Positions 44,320 to 55,659 of a stretch of DNA of 64,000 bases are shown here, in pieces (the first letter of the stretch is position 1; the number at the start of each line of letters is the position of its first letter). Source of the stretch: Limanda limanda (lineage: Eukaryota > Chordata > Actinopteri > Pleuronectiformes > Pleuronectidae); NCBI RefSeq assembly GCF_963576545.1, contig NC_083648.1, positions 24,401,042 to 24,465,041 on the forward strand, in the 5' to 3' direction. Position numbers and translations under genes: made by a program. The notes beneath the pieces are model-generated. The model made no database searches, had not been told where the DNA came from, and saw nothing but the letters and a program-made list of their open reading frames with translations.

Positions 44320-47278
44320 ACAACACTGGGAAGGCAAAGGGCAGAAAAACAAACCCAACTTAATACTCAGTAAAACACAAAAACAAAAACGTCAAAACAT
44401 AGCTGTGATTTCTTTGAATCACAGCCAGCAAACAAAAAATCTCAAAACAAACCTGACTGTAAACATTCGGAACAAACTGAACCCAAACAATGACATACTG
44501 ACTTTGCCCCAGGAGAGGCAGTTCCTGGATCTCTGTGTGAGTTTAATGAATCTAAGGGAATAAGCCTTTAATATCAGAAAAGTTAATTATTAACACTAAG
44601 CAGCAACATTTATTAAAATCATTTGTATGAAGGCCTAATATCTAACTAAAACTACTTCTATCTTTATTTGTTTAGAGTTCTGTCAGACACAGACTATAGT
44701 TAAAAGTTTGAAATCACTCCAGACTCTCTCTTAATCCCCCTTTAGGGTGTGACCACTTACTGGCGAGTTCATGTACCCCTCAACCTTTATCCCATCCAGT
44801 GCAAACCCGTCCCCCTCCTCATCATCATCGTCGCGTCGTCATCTCCATCTTCCTCAGCTTCAGCTGTACAGCATCATTTTCCCTTTCAGCATACTCAGCA
44901 TCCACAGCACCCATCGCATCCACAGCACCCATCCCCAGTTCAGCATCCACAGAACAGCTGGGGATGAGGCACGTTTTCCTTCATCAGAGCAGAGTCTACA
45001 ACCATGTCATGTCATGGTGCGTAGAGGTGGAGAGGGCACTGGTCACCCAGCCACCAGGGTCAGTTTGGAAAAAGTGTCTTTCAATCACTTCCTATCAGTA
45101 CACACACATAACCCTTCCTGCCAGTAGAAGGGGCCAGGGCCATTCGTTTCTGTGTGACCAAACAGGGTACAGGAGCGAGCTGTGCAGATTTCAGCTTTTT
45201 CAGATCTGCTCCAAGAACAAAATTATCAAGAATTGTCAATGAGGCTTTTTCAGTCTTTAAGAGTCAATGATCTGGATCTTAGCCTTGTAAAGATCCTTTC
45301 GTGGAATTAATACTTGCCAACAGGCCATGTGTTTGAGCTTGCACTGTACCAAGCCAGGTGCAGGGCGTATTGTCGGTCGTGGTGGGGGAGGTGGAGTTAA
45401 CACCGGATGGGAGTGAGTTGTGGAATTCATGAAGCCCAGTTCCCAGAGTTTGAAAGGAAGACAAACAGAAAAATGATTAATTTACTGCGATGCGTAATTG
45501 AGATTAGAGTAGATTATATAAATTTATAATTAAAAGAAACAAACAAAATAATCGAATCAAAACATACATACCCTCTTTTGGTATTCAACAATTTCATAAA
45601 ACTTTTGAGGTGTGGTCGGCCAAATCAGTGGACATTAAAAATAAAAGGTTAAACAAGTTGAATTTCAATGAGCAGCAGATATGACAGTGTTTGAGTATTT
45701 GAGTTCAAACCATTTTCCAAAATTCATTGACTGCTCCATAACACGATAATTCAGAAGCTTTGACGTCAAACTGTCCTGTGATAAAACAGGAATCACATAC
45801 AAAATACAAATGTGTGAGAGATTAGATTCAATCAAACGTCTCAGAGTTGACGGCTGAAACAATTCAAAACAATTTAAAAGTTATTCTGTCACAATTTCCT
45901 TCATGATGAAATAAAAACAATAATTGGAGCTTAACATCACCTATCAAATTAAGAGCCTTAGCTGACAGATAACTGGTGAAACAAAACAACAAAATAAAAA
46001 CCTTCTTTCCAGAGTTTGAAAGTTAAAGGGTCCAAAATAAATTGAAATCTAATTAAAGATATGACATTCTATAAACTGTGTAAACAGAGGGGCTTGTATT
46101 ATGGCTTGTGCTTTTCATTTAAGATGAAACCGGCTATGAGTTAAAGTGTATTTGACCTTTAACTGGATTTTAATTTATTCGTCTTCCCAATGGTGAAACA
46201 TATTTATTTTAGGACTCTCCAGAGTTACATGGGGTTGAATCAAATTTCTAGTTTAAATTCCAACTATAAATAGATTTGACATGTCTTGACTATTGAATTC
46301 TTAATGGATTATTTGAATATGGAATTAAAGCAATTACAGGTGAAAACAAAGAAATATCTAATTCTAGGCAGCACAGAATTTAGTTTAAAGTTAAGTTAGA
46401 ATTTCTCATCCTAATATGATTGAGACAGCTCATATAGAAAGCACATTATTCAGCTCTAAGAAAATAAAAGTCAATGAAACAGCATTTCAACAACCAACTA
46501 CCTGTGTCAGGTAGAAACTAAATAAGATATTTAAATGATTTCTCCTTTCCTCTAATAGATAAGATATATTTTGGAAATATCTGAAAGAATAAATTTGTGC
46601 CAAAAAGTGTAATTTTGACAATTCCTTCTGGAATTCTTTACTTCTGAATGAAGCAATATTAAAAACAAACAAACAAACAAACAAATAAACAAACACCAAG
46701 CCTTCTTATGATGTCAACGCCAGTTGTAAGCTGTAAGGCTTCTGGCCCTCCCCCTTTTCATCCTCTGCTGTGCAAGTCTTAATCTTTCTTTGGCAAGTCC
46801 TAAACACATTTACCCCTCCCAACCTTACATACAACATTTATCAGATGGCAATCACATATAACACCCACTAGTTTAGGAAAAAGTCGTTTTCCAGTCAGTT
46901 TGTCGCTCCGTCAGTTTTTTCTGTGTCTTCAGTCAGCCAGCTGACCTTGAGACATTTCTCTCGTTTCCACACACACAAACACTCCTACTCCCACACACAC
47001 TGGGAGTTATCTCCCTGCACACAAGCACACGAACATTCACAGCCCAAGCTCTCTCTGCCACCTTTTTTTTTAAATTTCGGGCAGAGACCGCACTCCGTCT
47101 TTTGAGATACAACGGCCCGCGACCCAACGTTTTCTACCAGTCACTCAGTCCAACAGCCACACACTTCCATTCATACTAGTTACTTCACATCCTCTCTATA
47201 TTATATAATCTAAAGTAGTATAATAATTTTTATATAAGTAATTTCCTCTTTCAAATCCTTATTTGTAACAGCCTTCCG
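44320..47278 (-). other. LTR-element interior without a recognisable gene
   Basis: In a retrovirus this position, between pol and the 3' LTR, would carry the envelope gene. Neither strand holds an open frame of recognised family. There is an (AAAC)n-like tract at 46661-46694 and a cluster of gtgctgtggatg-like repeats (minus strand) at 44880-44955. Either env was lost or the segment is unrelated DNA picked up by the element. Confidence 0.5.
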
Positions 47279-47648
47279 TTATTTGTGCGCAATTGAAACA
47301 ATGGTGTGTCTGGTTTGTAAAGCTCCTGTTGCATTATTCAAATCAGTTCTTATTTCAGCCAATGGGTGGGAAGGTGAAGGTGCTGGGGTACAATGTGTCA
47401 GGTGGTGCCAAGGTGCGCCTGATTTACCTTTGACCTGGGCCGAGTGTGAAGTAACCTCCTTCACTTCGTACGGTCCAGTCCACCTGGGTTCTGGCCACTT
47501 TCTCTTTATCGTGAACCTTGACTCTTACCCAGTCACCAACTTTTACCTTCGGTTCTGCAGCTTCCTCCGGATCAGTCGCCAGGGCCCTGGTGACCTGATT
47601 GGAGAGAGCTGCAGTAAGAGCAGTTAAAATCTTCATATAACTTGACAT
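47279..47648 (-). pseudogene. Retroviral-type integrase C-terminal domain remnant, frameshifted
   Basis: One frame (47648-47424) contains VKVGDWVRVKVHDKEK. An overlapping frame (47464-47279) contains APWHHLTHCTPAPSP. 'GDWV.V' and 'W.H.THC' mark the SH3-like DNA-binding end of integrase in gammaretrovirus/ERV-type pol. The two parts are in different frames, with the break near 47460. No integrase core (DDE) or zinc domain is present upstream, because the minisatellite occupies that position. It is the only recognisable gene piece in the element. Confidence 0.7.
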
Positions 47649-47734
47649 TTCAATCTCAAAACATCCACAGTAGGCACGTGACCTCCATCCCTGGGTGGTG
47701 TCAGGGCTCCAACACTGATTGTCATATATATTGT

Positions 47735-48900
47735 CTTTTTAAGTGGGATACCGAATTTGAGTTAGCTACTGCTCACACAACAAACCTGCAGATCAGGCAT
47801 AGTTATTTACAGTGTGTGTGTAAAATTTTATTTTAGAGTGAGAGACCTTATTGGTGTGAAAATTGAAACTAGTACTCAAACACAGACCTGAAGATCAGGC
47901 ACAGTTATTTACAGTGTTTGTGTAAAATTTGAACTACTACTCAAACACAGACCTGAAGATCAGGCACAGATATTTACAGTGTTTGTGTAAAATTTGAACT
48001 ACTACTCAAACACAGACCTGAAGATCAGGCACAGATATTTACAGTGTTTGTGTAAAATTTGAACTACTACTCAAACACAGACCTGAAGATCAGGCACAGA
48101 TATTTACAGTGTTTGTGTAAAAATTTATTTTAGAGTGAGAGACCTTATTGGTGTGAAAATTGAAACTAGTACTCAAACACAGACCTGAAGATCAGGCACA
48201 GATATTTACAGTGTTTGTGTAAAATTTGAACTACTACTCAAACACGGACCTGAAGATCAGGCACAGATATTTACAGTGTTTGTGTAAAATTTTATTTTAG
48301 AGTGAGAGACCTTATTGGTGTGAAAATTGAAACTAGTACTCAAACACAGACCTGAAGATCAGGCACAGATATTTACAGTGTTTGTGTAAAATTTGAACTA
48401 CTACTCAAACACAGACCTGAAGATCAGGCACAGATATTTACAGTGTTTGTGTAAAATTTTATTTTAGAGTGAGAGACCTTATTGGTGTGAAAATTGAAAC
48501 TAGTACTCAAACACAGACCTGAAGATCAGGCACAGATATTTACAGTGTTTGTGTAAAATTTGAACTACTACTCAAACACAGACCTGAAGATCAGGCACAG
48601 ATATTTACAGTGTTTGTGTAAAATTTTATTTTAGAGTGAGAGACCTTATTGGTGTGAAAATTGAAACTAGTACTCAAACACAGACCTGAAGATCAGGCAC
48701 AGATATTTACAGTGTTTGTGTAAAATTTGAACTACTACTCAAACACAGACCTGAAGATCAGGCACAGATATTTACAGTGTTTGTGTAAAATTTTATTTTA
48801 GAGTGAGAGACCTTATTGGTGTGAAAATTGAAACTAGTACTCAAACACAGACCTGAAGATCAGGCACAGATATTTACAGTGTTTGTGTAAAATTTGAACT
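47735..48900. repeat. Minisatellite of 65-bp and 102-bp units (167-bp higher-order repeat)
   Basis: The core word cctgaagatcagg starts at 47785 (one mismatch), 47887, 47952, 48017, 48082, 48184 and so on to 48852, giving 14 units. Spacing runs 102, 65, 65, 65, then strictly 102/65 alternating up to the last step of 102. The long unit carries an extra ~37 bp (ttttagagtgagagacctta…) absent from the short one. Each core is a 5-bp stem with a 3-nt loop (cctga-aga-tcagg). The last five 167-bp repeats are almost identical, indicating recent homogenisation. Confidence 0.95.
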
Positions 48901-49195
48901 AAAATACAACCGTCACCATTGCATAATACACAGCATTTTCAGACCATTTTAATTACTTTGTTAAATTTATCATATGTACTTGTATACACCTCAGTACTAC
49001 TGATCAAAAATTTGGGTTTTCTATCACGACAATATGCAGATTTCAATTAAATAGGCTCTGCTCACCTTTTAATAGTACAGCGCTGTTTGATCAGTTTCCC
49101 AAGGCGATACAAGTCACTTCAGGACGGTTCTTTCCCGTCCGAGAGACGGCCTCCTCCCCGACCTGTTGTTTCCACTCCGCTCTTCCAATCGTCTT
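48901..49195 (-). other. LTR-element 5' leader
   Basis: The segment between the primer-binding site and the minisatellite, in the position of the untranslated leader and packaging region. No open gag frame is visible. Confidence 0.5.
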
Positions 49196-49214
49196 AAACC
49201 ATCCTCTGCTACCA
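49196..49214 (-). promoter_or_regulatory. Primer-binding site, initiator-Met tRNA type
   Basis: On the minus strand, three bases after the end of the 5' LTR, the sequence is TGGTAGCAGAGGATGGTTT. From knowledge of vertebrate initiator tRNA-Met, whose 3' end is …AAACCATCCTCTGCTACCA, this is an exact 19-nt complement. It fixes the element's orientation and its reverse transcription primer. Confidence 0.85.
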
Positions 49215-49217
49215 TTT

Positions 49218-49868
49218 TGTTGCGGATGGAAATCAAAGGCAGGAGGCGTCGTTCTCAAGTTAAAATTAAGCAAGTTTATTCAGAGGTCACAGGTCAGGAA
49301 ACTGCGGTGTCTAGCAAATGAGCATGCATGGTCCACTGATCCTGTACAGGAAAAATGGCAGTGAGGCAGAGTACGCAGAAAGCTTATATATTGATACTGG
49401 GCATGATAGAGGTCCTTCTTCGATTGGGATTGGTCGGATCTCGTCGGGTCGTCCTCCTGGCGTCGTTTGGCCCTCCTCCTGGCGTTGCGTGATGACGTGC
49501 AAGCCGTGTTGCGGTTACTAAAGTTCATGAGCATATTGCCTCGCGTGTGCGCTTATTTTATGTGTGTGTGAAGTGAAGTGAGGTCATAGAAAACTGTGAG
49601 AAAGGCATGAAAACCTCTAGTCTAATCTGTCCGCTGTGTGTGTGTGAGGGAGTCTCAGAACTAATATAATGAAGTGATTCATGAAGCCAGAGGTTTGAAA
49701 ACCTGTTATCTGTCCGCTATGCCAGACTCCCTTTTTAAGGAGTATGAAACATTCTGAGGTTGAGAAGCAGGAGAAGAACTATGTGTTATGTTTGTGTGTT
49801 TACGCTATGTGTATCTGACTACACGTTAAAGTGTGTGTATGTGTGTGAACAGTGTTGTATTGTCAATA
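49218..49868 (-). repeat. 5' LTR (right copy)
   Basis: The partner of 43640-44289. It has the same TATA and AATAAA signals (complement of AATAAA at 49275-49280), so it would provide the promoter for the element RNA, transcribed toward lower coordinates. It is followed on the outside by ggaa, the right target duplication. Confidence 0.9.
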
Positions 49869-49872
49869 GGAA

Positions 49873-50984
49873 CCAAAGAGATTATTCTGCTGATTCACAA
49901 ACAGTGGCCAAAAGATCCACCCAGTGGGTGGGGGTGTGTTACTGTTTCATTAGCCATGCTCTCGCCTTGGATTACAAATACTGACGTTACCACACTTTCA
50001 GATACCAATCGACTGCCACAACAAAAAGCGTATGAACACCACTTCTCATCCAAACTGCTGTGAACAATCCTCCCAAATTCTTTCTACAGCAACATTATGC
50101 CGAACAGCGTTTTTCTTGCTGCTGCTGAAGCGGCAGATGCACTGTCACAGTAATTGGCCGAGAGCCTCCTGAGACATAGAGGAAGGCTTCTACATAAATA
50201 AATAAACAAACCAATAAATAAATGCCAAGAGCAGTGTCAAGACATGCTCTGAGAGACAGTGCTGCTGAGGACAGAATCGGCCCTTTGTACACAACAGTCT
50301 CATTTCATTGTTCCCAATAAACACACTCGGAGACACAGATTACACGGTCTAGACCCAGACTGTGTAAATATTACATTTGCTCAGTGTATTTTTGGTCAGC
50401 ACCATAAACTCGACAACATGTTCACGCACTGCCACATGCATAAATTACTACCTCTGTTTCTTCGTAATGCTGCATGACTAAAAGTTGTTTGTAGTAGGTT
50501 GTTGGGCGTTTTTTTAACTAAATGACCTTAAACCGTCAACAGTTGTAATAAACTGCAGTCATGCAATAAACATAGCTACAGCTGTAAACTAGAAAGATGC
50601 TCTGAGAGCTCATACCTAAGCCAAGGCTAACTAACCATTTAAAGTAATGTTTTTCATTTATTAGGTAGACGGTAGCAGCCCACCATATGCTAATTTGTCC
50701 TGACACAGTTTTCATAATGAACTAAAAATAATTGTACACCTCTCATTATGACTTGATCAATGTTTTGCTCCATAGCTGCATCTTATTTTTGCTGCAGTTT
50801 TGTATGGAAAGTGGCATGCAATAAAGCTCTATCTCACACAAGAAATCTATCTCACACAAGAACTTGTCATTCCCCATTTAAATTGTGTACCAGTCACTCA
50901 GAATATGCTGCATGTTTCTGCATGTGCACCCTAGGTACTGTAATATATTGATTGTATTCCTTGATTCTTCCATTTAATGGAATC
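49873..50984. other. Intergenic DNA, nothing recognised
   Basis: A short (AAAT)n-like stretch lies near 50190-50222. No gene is supported. Confidence 0.5.
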
Positions 50985-51131
50985 CCTACTAAATTTGATG
51001 GGTTGCTCTCTGACCCAAACCACATCCTTCCACCAATTTATTTGATGATCTGTCTTGTAGTTTTTGTGTAATCCTGCTAACTAACAGACAGACCAACAAA
51101 AGGAAACAAAACCTTCTTAGTGGAGGTAATA
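50985..51131 (+). repeat. Dispersed fish repeat ('gtaatcctgctaac … tggaggtaat')
   Basis: Contains gtagtttttgtgtaatcctg, 'ctaactaacagacagaccaac' and 'cttcttagtggaggtaat'. This combination occurs at the 3' end of a widespread fish interspersed repeat. I cannot assign the family with confidence. Confidence 0.45.
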
Positions 51132-53145
51132 TCTTTTGAATACAGCTTTAATAATTATACCTTTACCTTTAATGGCTCTAGGGCTCCCAAGTGAAGAGAC
51201 AAACCTACTTGTCCATCGTGCTCTGGTAAGACCAAACACAAAACAAAAAACTATTCAACCTTTATTTACACTCAGCCTCCATTGGTCCCAAGATACTGCT
51301 GTTAATATTTGCTCTGACAACAGAAAATTGTCTCTAATTGAAAAAGAACAAGATAAACCAATCACCAACGGCACCTAACACTAAAAATAGATGGGAGAAA
51401 AGAGATTAACCAAATCTGATCCCTGGGAGGATATAAATACCCACATGTTTGTGTATGGGTGGCTTCCTACGTATGCTTTAACCCTGGAACGGCCTACGCA
51501 CTCACACACTCATTCACTCAGCCAATCAGATAGTCTCACCTTCAGCACATAGAGGCACATGCAAACACAATGTCATTGCGGTTAACACCGGTGACCACAG
51601 ATTTCTGAGTGTTAGCAGCATCAAGGCCAAGTCGTGACATTGTATATTTCATTTGCTTCAGGTCTCTGCATCTCGGCTTGTGGAACAGTCATTCATTCTG
51701 AGGGGAAGCTGCTGTGCCGGCAGAGGTCGAGCTCAACAAAAACGTAACTTGTCTTCATTTAATCCGAGCTGCACAGGCAAAAGCTGTCAATGTTGAACAT
51801 TTTTTGCTCTTTGTAAATGCATCACAAAAAAATGAGGAGTGAAAGGAAAGAATCAGAGGAGTGAATAATGAATGAAAAGATGTTTTGTTGCCTTTTTGTC
51901 TTTGCTGTCTCAGTATAAAAAATCTAATTAATTCGCTTTTAAGGCAACTTTTAAGGTGCCGCAATGTTTCCTCACTTGAATAAGGGAGAAAACACCTTTT
52001 AAATTCAGAAAAAAACTGATTTAGAAGCAAGCTTACATAATACAACAGGGTGTTTCTGTTAAAATAAAGATTTTGTTATGTTCTGTCAGTGCAGTTAAAG
52101 CTTTGTGACTGATGGGCTGCAGGTGAGCCTATGTTGAGCTGTATGGTTTCGTAGGTGATTCCCAGAAGCGCAATGGTTCCAGGCTGGTGATTTATAAGGC
52201 CAGCTTCCCCCAGCGGTGGGATCTCTTTTCTCCACTTTCAGCCAGCCAGCCGCTGAGCACACTGCTGTCCATCGTTTTTAAAGTACTGTATGTAGAGGGT
52301 TGTACTTTTAGCTTTCCTCCTCCATTTTATCACTCACATTTTGAACACTGAACAACATGTGTTAGTATGTATTGCGTCGACCTGTAACTGAGTTCAAGAC
52401 CATTTCAAGTATATATGCATGTTAATGTGTTTTCAGTATATTTACCATGTATTAGCATCAGGCTTAAACTTTGGCCCCATGCTGTGACCTGGACCACATT
52501 CTTGCTGTTAAAGACAGACAGACAAAAAACACAGCTGATTACAAAACAACTGCTTGCCATCTTGTAGTAAAAATGCTGCATTTGCTTCTGGCATCAGACG
52601 TTACACCGCTTCACTGACCCTTTATAAACCCTACTACATGGCTCCAGCTTTAGCTTCAGATCCTTTTACACATCAAAACTGCAAGTCAGAATAACCCAGA
52701 TCCTGAAAGGATCAGATGGAAATGAAGTCTGGAGCATTTATTGCTTCTTCACGAATAGAAGAAAGAAGTGGATAAAAGATGGAGGAGGAGTGCAGAGCGA
52801 GAGGCAGGACGGTAATGAAGAAAAAGCAGAGAGGATGAAGGACATTCCCCGCTGAGAGAGCAGAGAGGCTGGGAAACGAGAGGAAGATGAGTGAGATATG
52901 AGTGATGAGAAGTCGAGTAGGAGAGATTTAGAGCAAATGAAAAAAGATACAGAGAGAGAGGCCATTGTGTTTTGTGTGTGTGTGTATGTGTGGTGGGGGT
53001 GTACTGGTACAGATGACGGTTTGCATTTACACTTGGTATCAGTGCTGCTTTCTTCCAGATGTAAGTCTATAGAGCAATTTTTTGTTAGGAACTCATGCAA
53101 AGAGAGGTGCATTGGTGGATGTGAATGAGATAGCTAGCTAGATAC
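51132..53145. other. Intergenic DNA, nothing recognised
   Basis: Contains a tttctccactttcag acceptor-like site at about 52226 with no matching coding exon, and a (GT)n near 52974-52992. No gene is supported. Confidence 0.5.
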
Positions 53146-53315
<170 letters not shown>

Positions 53316-53370
53316 CAGGATCTAGTTTTATTGCCAAGCAGGTTTACACATACAGCGTTTCGTAGTTTTG
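53316..53370 (-). mobile_element. LINE 3' tail (same type as 59.0 kb)
   Basis: Plus-strand 'caggatctagttttattgcc' followed by 'aagcaggtttacacata' matches the antisense 3' end of the LINE at 59045-59090 ('cagaattcttttatttgcca', 'ggtatgtttgcacata'). Confidence 0.6.
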
Positions 53371-53852
53371 GGCTTGTAAGTAATGTTTTTAGATTGAATA
53401 ATAAAAAGTATGATTTTATTAATTCAACCATGTATAGTGTAGAAAAGTTCGCTTTTCTCACCCATACTGAATAGCTTCCCAGTATGGATGTGGATGTGGG
53501 CACATAAAGAAAGATTGTGTGAGAAAGTTTAATTACAGGTCATGCCTACCTGTTTCTGTCTCATAATTCGAACTGTGGTTATCGCCATCTGCATCCAATG
53601 AAATTCATGAAAAAAATCACATTTTGAATTTGTTGAAAAAAAAATAAAACATGATAAGTGAATACAGGGTTTGTTTATAGATTGAAAGGTACATTCCAAG
53701 AAGTTAGGTGGATCTGCCCTAAAATAAATTATACAAAAACATAATAATGGAAAGAATAAATTATGCCCATCTAAATTTAATATTTATTATTATGATCATT
53801 TTAGATATGATATTCATCCATGTGAAATCTGTGACGTGCAACTTATAAATAC
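53371..53852. other. Intergenic DNA, nothing recognised
   Basis: AT-rich. It ends with a TATA-like 'cttataaatacc'. Confidence 0.45.
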
Positions 53853-54977
53853 CAGGGTCGCACTGGTGCGCCTCAAATTTAGCTGCTCTGTCTCTCATCT
53901 CCTCTTGTCTGAGTTGGAGCGAGGCGAAGCTTACACTCACTCACAGACAGACAAACAAACAGTGAAGCAGAGATGACAGCTTGTTAACTTGGATGAGGCA
54001 GTTTGTCAAATTAGTTTCAGAAGAGTGGCAACAAAAAGAGGGAATACGGGATTTCCACAACAGACCCCCAATGATAAATTATTAGCGCCGCTACTTCAGA
54101 ATCAGAGTAGAAGCACCGGTTGGTTTGTACCGAGTCTCCTGTCTGAATGTCTTCCCTCCACTCCTGCTGACCTGCACTCACTTTGCACTTAAACAATAAA
54201 CACCAAATAGAAGTTATTAGGAGTTTACGAGACATGCACTGACACATTGGGCGGCTGTGGCTGAGGGATAGAGTGGTCGTCCTCCAACCTGTAGGTCGGC
54301 AGTTCGATCCCCAGTCTGACCCATCTGCATGCCAAAGTGTCCTTGGGCAAGATGTTTAATATTTAGTCAAAACAATTTTTTGTTAACAGAGCCAGAGTCC
54401 ATTTATTTATTGTTTTGTTTGTGTGTGGCTTATTTTATTAATATTTTATGTATTTAGAATATTTTAATATTTTAGATTCTAAATCAAATTTCACACTGAA
54501 TATTATTTATAATTAAGTTCATTGGTTTTTAACAGGTTGTACTTGCATGATTATGCTATTACATTATCAGTATATCAATGGGATAAAATGATTTGATGAC
54601 AATAATAGAATTTGTCGCAATATTTTCTGGGACAATAGTTCTTACATAAACTTTGTTATGGGCCTTCCTTAATATTCTTAGTAATACACCAACTTAGAGG
54701 TTACAAATATCCAAGCAGAATCGTTGATTAACTGAATCGATACTGAATCGTACTGAATCAAGACCTTGTCAATCTGACTCCAATTGATATGTGAAATCAG
54801 TGGCGATACCAAGCCCCTTGTTAGGAAATAACCAATGTATATAGTAACTGTCAAGAAAAGGTTTATTAGTGGTATTATGTGGTGCTAAATGGCAAAATGA
54901 AAAATTTTCCCAAATGAAAAAGTTAGGTGCACCAGTGCAACCAAGGTAAGAAGTTAGTCTGTAACCCTGGTGTGATA
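53853..54977. mobile_element. Candidate non-autonomous hAT-like element
   Basis: The left end ccagggtcgcactggtgcgc and the complement of the right region ('ccagggttacag…', then 'ttgcactggtgcacctaact') share ccagggt and gcactggtgc words in inverted orientation. Flanking 8-mers do not match, so the boundaries or single-element status are unsure. A tRNA-derived SINE lies inside. Confidence 0.3.
54249..54362 (+). mobile_element. tRNA-derived SINE, 3'-truncated
   Basis: Starts gggcggctgtggctgaggga and continues 'tagagtggtcgtcc'. It has an A-box-like tggctgagggatagagtgg and a B-box-like gttcgatcccc, then 'ccaaagtgtccttgggcaag'. This is the head of a common fish tRNA-derived SINE transcribed by RNA polymerase III. 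No LINE-type tail follows, so the 3' end is lost. It is not a functional tRNA gene. Confidence 0.75.
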
Positions 54978-55375
54978 CATATGAAATGATAAGCAATACG
55001 TTTGTATGGCCCTCGAAGGATGTTACAAAAATTGAAATGGCCCTTGATAGAAAAAAAGATTCCCCTACCCTGATGTAAAGCATGCATTTTACATGAACAT
55101 CAAAAGATGTGTTGTTTCTGCTCCTGACTATCTTCACCCAGTGCCTCTCTCCTTCTGCCCTATTCATCTTTTTCTTGAAGCACACTAAATTACTGTTCTG
55201 ATCACTGATCACACATTCTGAGACCTGGATGTTCCCGTACAATCTTGAGACTAAATGGCAGTCTACTGAAAAAAAAATGGTGTGACCAAGGATAAAGAAA
55301 CCTCAAGAAAGCAAGTCTAAGTTCAAGGCCACGTTGTTGAACAGGTAGTGGAAAAGTGGAAGACATTGTTTTTTA
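54978..55375 (-). mobile_element. hAT terminus at 55010-55075 and flanking decayed DNA
   Basis: On the minus strand from 55075: cagggtaggggaatcttttt, then 'ctatcaagggccatttcaa', a hAT-type terminal sequence common in vertebrates. Its partner end is not identified. The long minus-strand open frame over 54769-55242 has no recognisable domain and spans this element, so it is not called a gene. Confidence 0.5.
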
Positions 55376-55600
55376 GTGTCCACTCATTCAATAAAGTCGC
55401 TTGGAGGCATAAGGTCGTCAGGTCTGGACCCCAGACAACATCTCAGAGCCTCCAGGCCTTCCTCATGTAGAATGTTGCTGTATAGGGACTCAATATTCAT
55501 AATGCAAAAAACCAATACATTGTATTTGTACTACTTTCTTTTGGACCTGAGTATCGTTCTGAATGTATGATGGCAATTTTGCATCAAATGGTTTGAGGAA
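55376..55600 (-). pseudogene. Penelope-like element RT fragment
   Basis: On the minus strand the sequence reads MNIESLYSNILHEEGLEALR and then GSRPDDLMPPSDFIE, later WTLKNNV-like words after a short deletion. 'D.ESLYTNIPH..GL.AL' is the motif A region of Penelope-like reverse transcriptases, which use an atypical RT related to telomerase. The catalytic aspartate position reads N here. Stops and frame changes are frequent. No GIY-YIG nuclease is recognised. Confidence 0.65.
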
Positions 55601-55659
55601 GTTGAGGATGGTTCTATGATGGAATTATTCCCACTGACATGTTTCTACCTGGTGGGTTT

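Larger units (their letters stand above)
43640..49868 (-). mobile_element. Non-autonomous LTR retroelement (retrovirus-like) with a minisatellite interior
   Basis: The element is 6229 bp, flanked by ggaa on both sides (43636-43639, 49869-49872) and bounded by two near-identical ~650-bp LTRs. Orientation is minus: the primer-binding site (49196-49214) follows the right LTR, and a polypurine tract and stem-loop precede the left LTR. In 5'-3' order the interior holds a ~300-bp leader, a 1.1-kb minisatellite, a broken integrase C-terminus, and ~2.9 kb without a recognisable gene. Gag, protease, RT, RNase H, most of integrase and any envelope are not recognisable. It must have used proteins from another element. 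Retrovirus-like (ERV) origin is inferred from the integrase tail. Confidence 0.8.

Noticed and set aside
44749..45242. Overlapping plus-strand Ser/His/Pro-rich frames
   Set aside because: Antisense to the LTR element, in a region of short repeats, with no family similarity.
47735..48900. CRISPR-like regular array
   Set aside because: Repeats are head-to-tail with no unique spacers; the 'spacers' are the same two blocks repeated. The context is a eukaryotic LTR element.
53840..54000. TATA-led promoter for a host gene
   Set aside because: The TATA-like word sits at a probable transposon edge and no supported coding exon follows.
54249..54362. Functional tRNA gene
   Set aside because: A and B box-like words are present but no acceptor stem closes; the following sequence is a SINE body.
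54769..55242. 157-codon minus-strand frame as a gene
   Set aside because: It crosses a hAT terminus and shows no domain; adjacent Penelope sequence is in a different frame.
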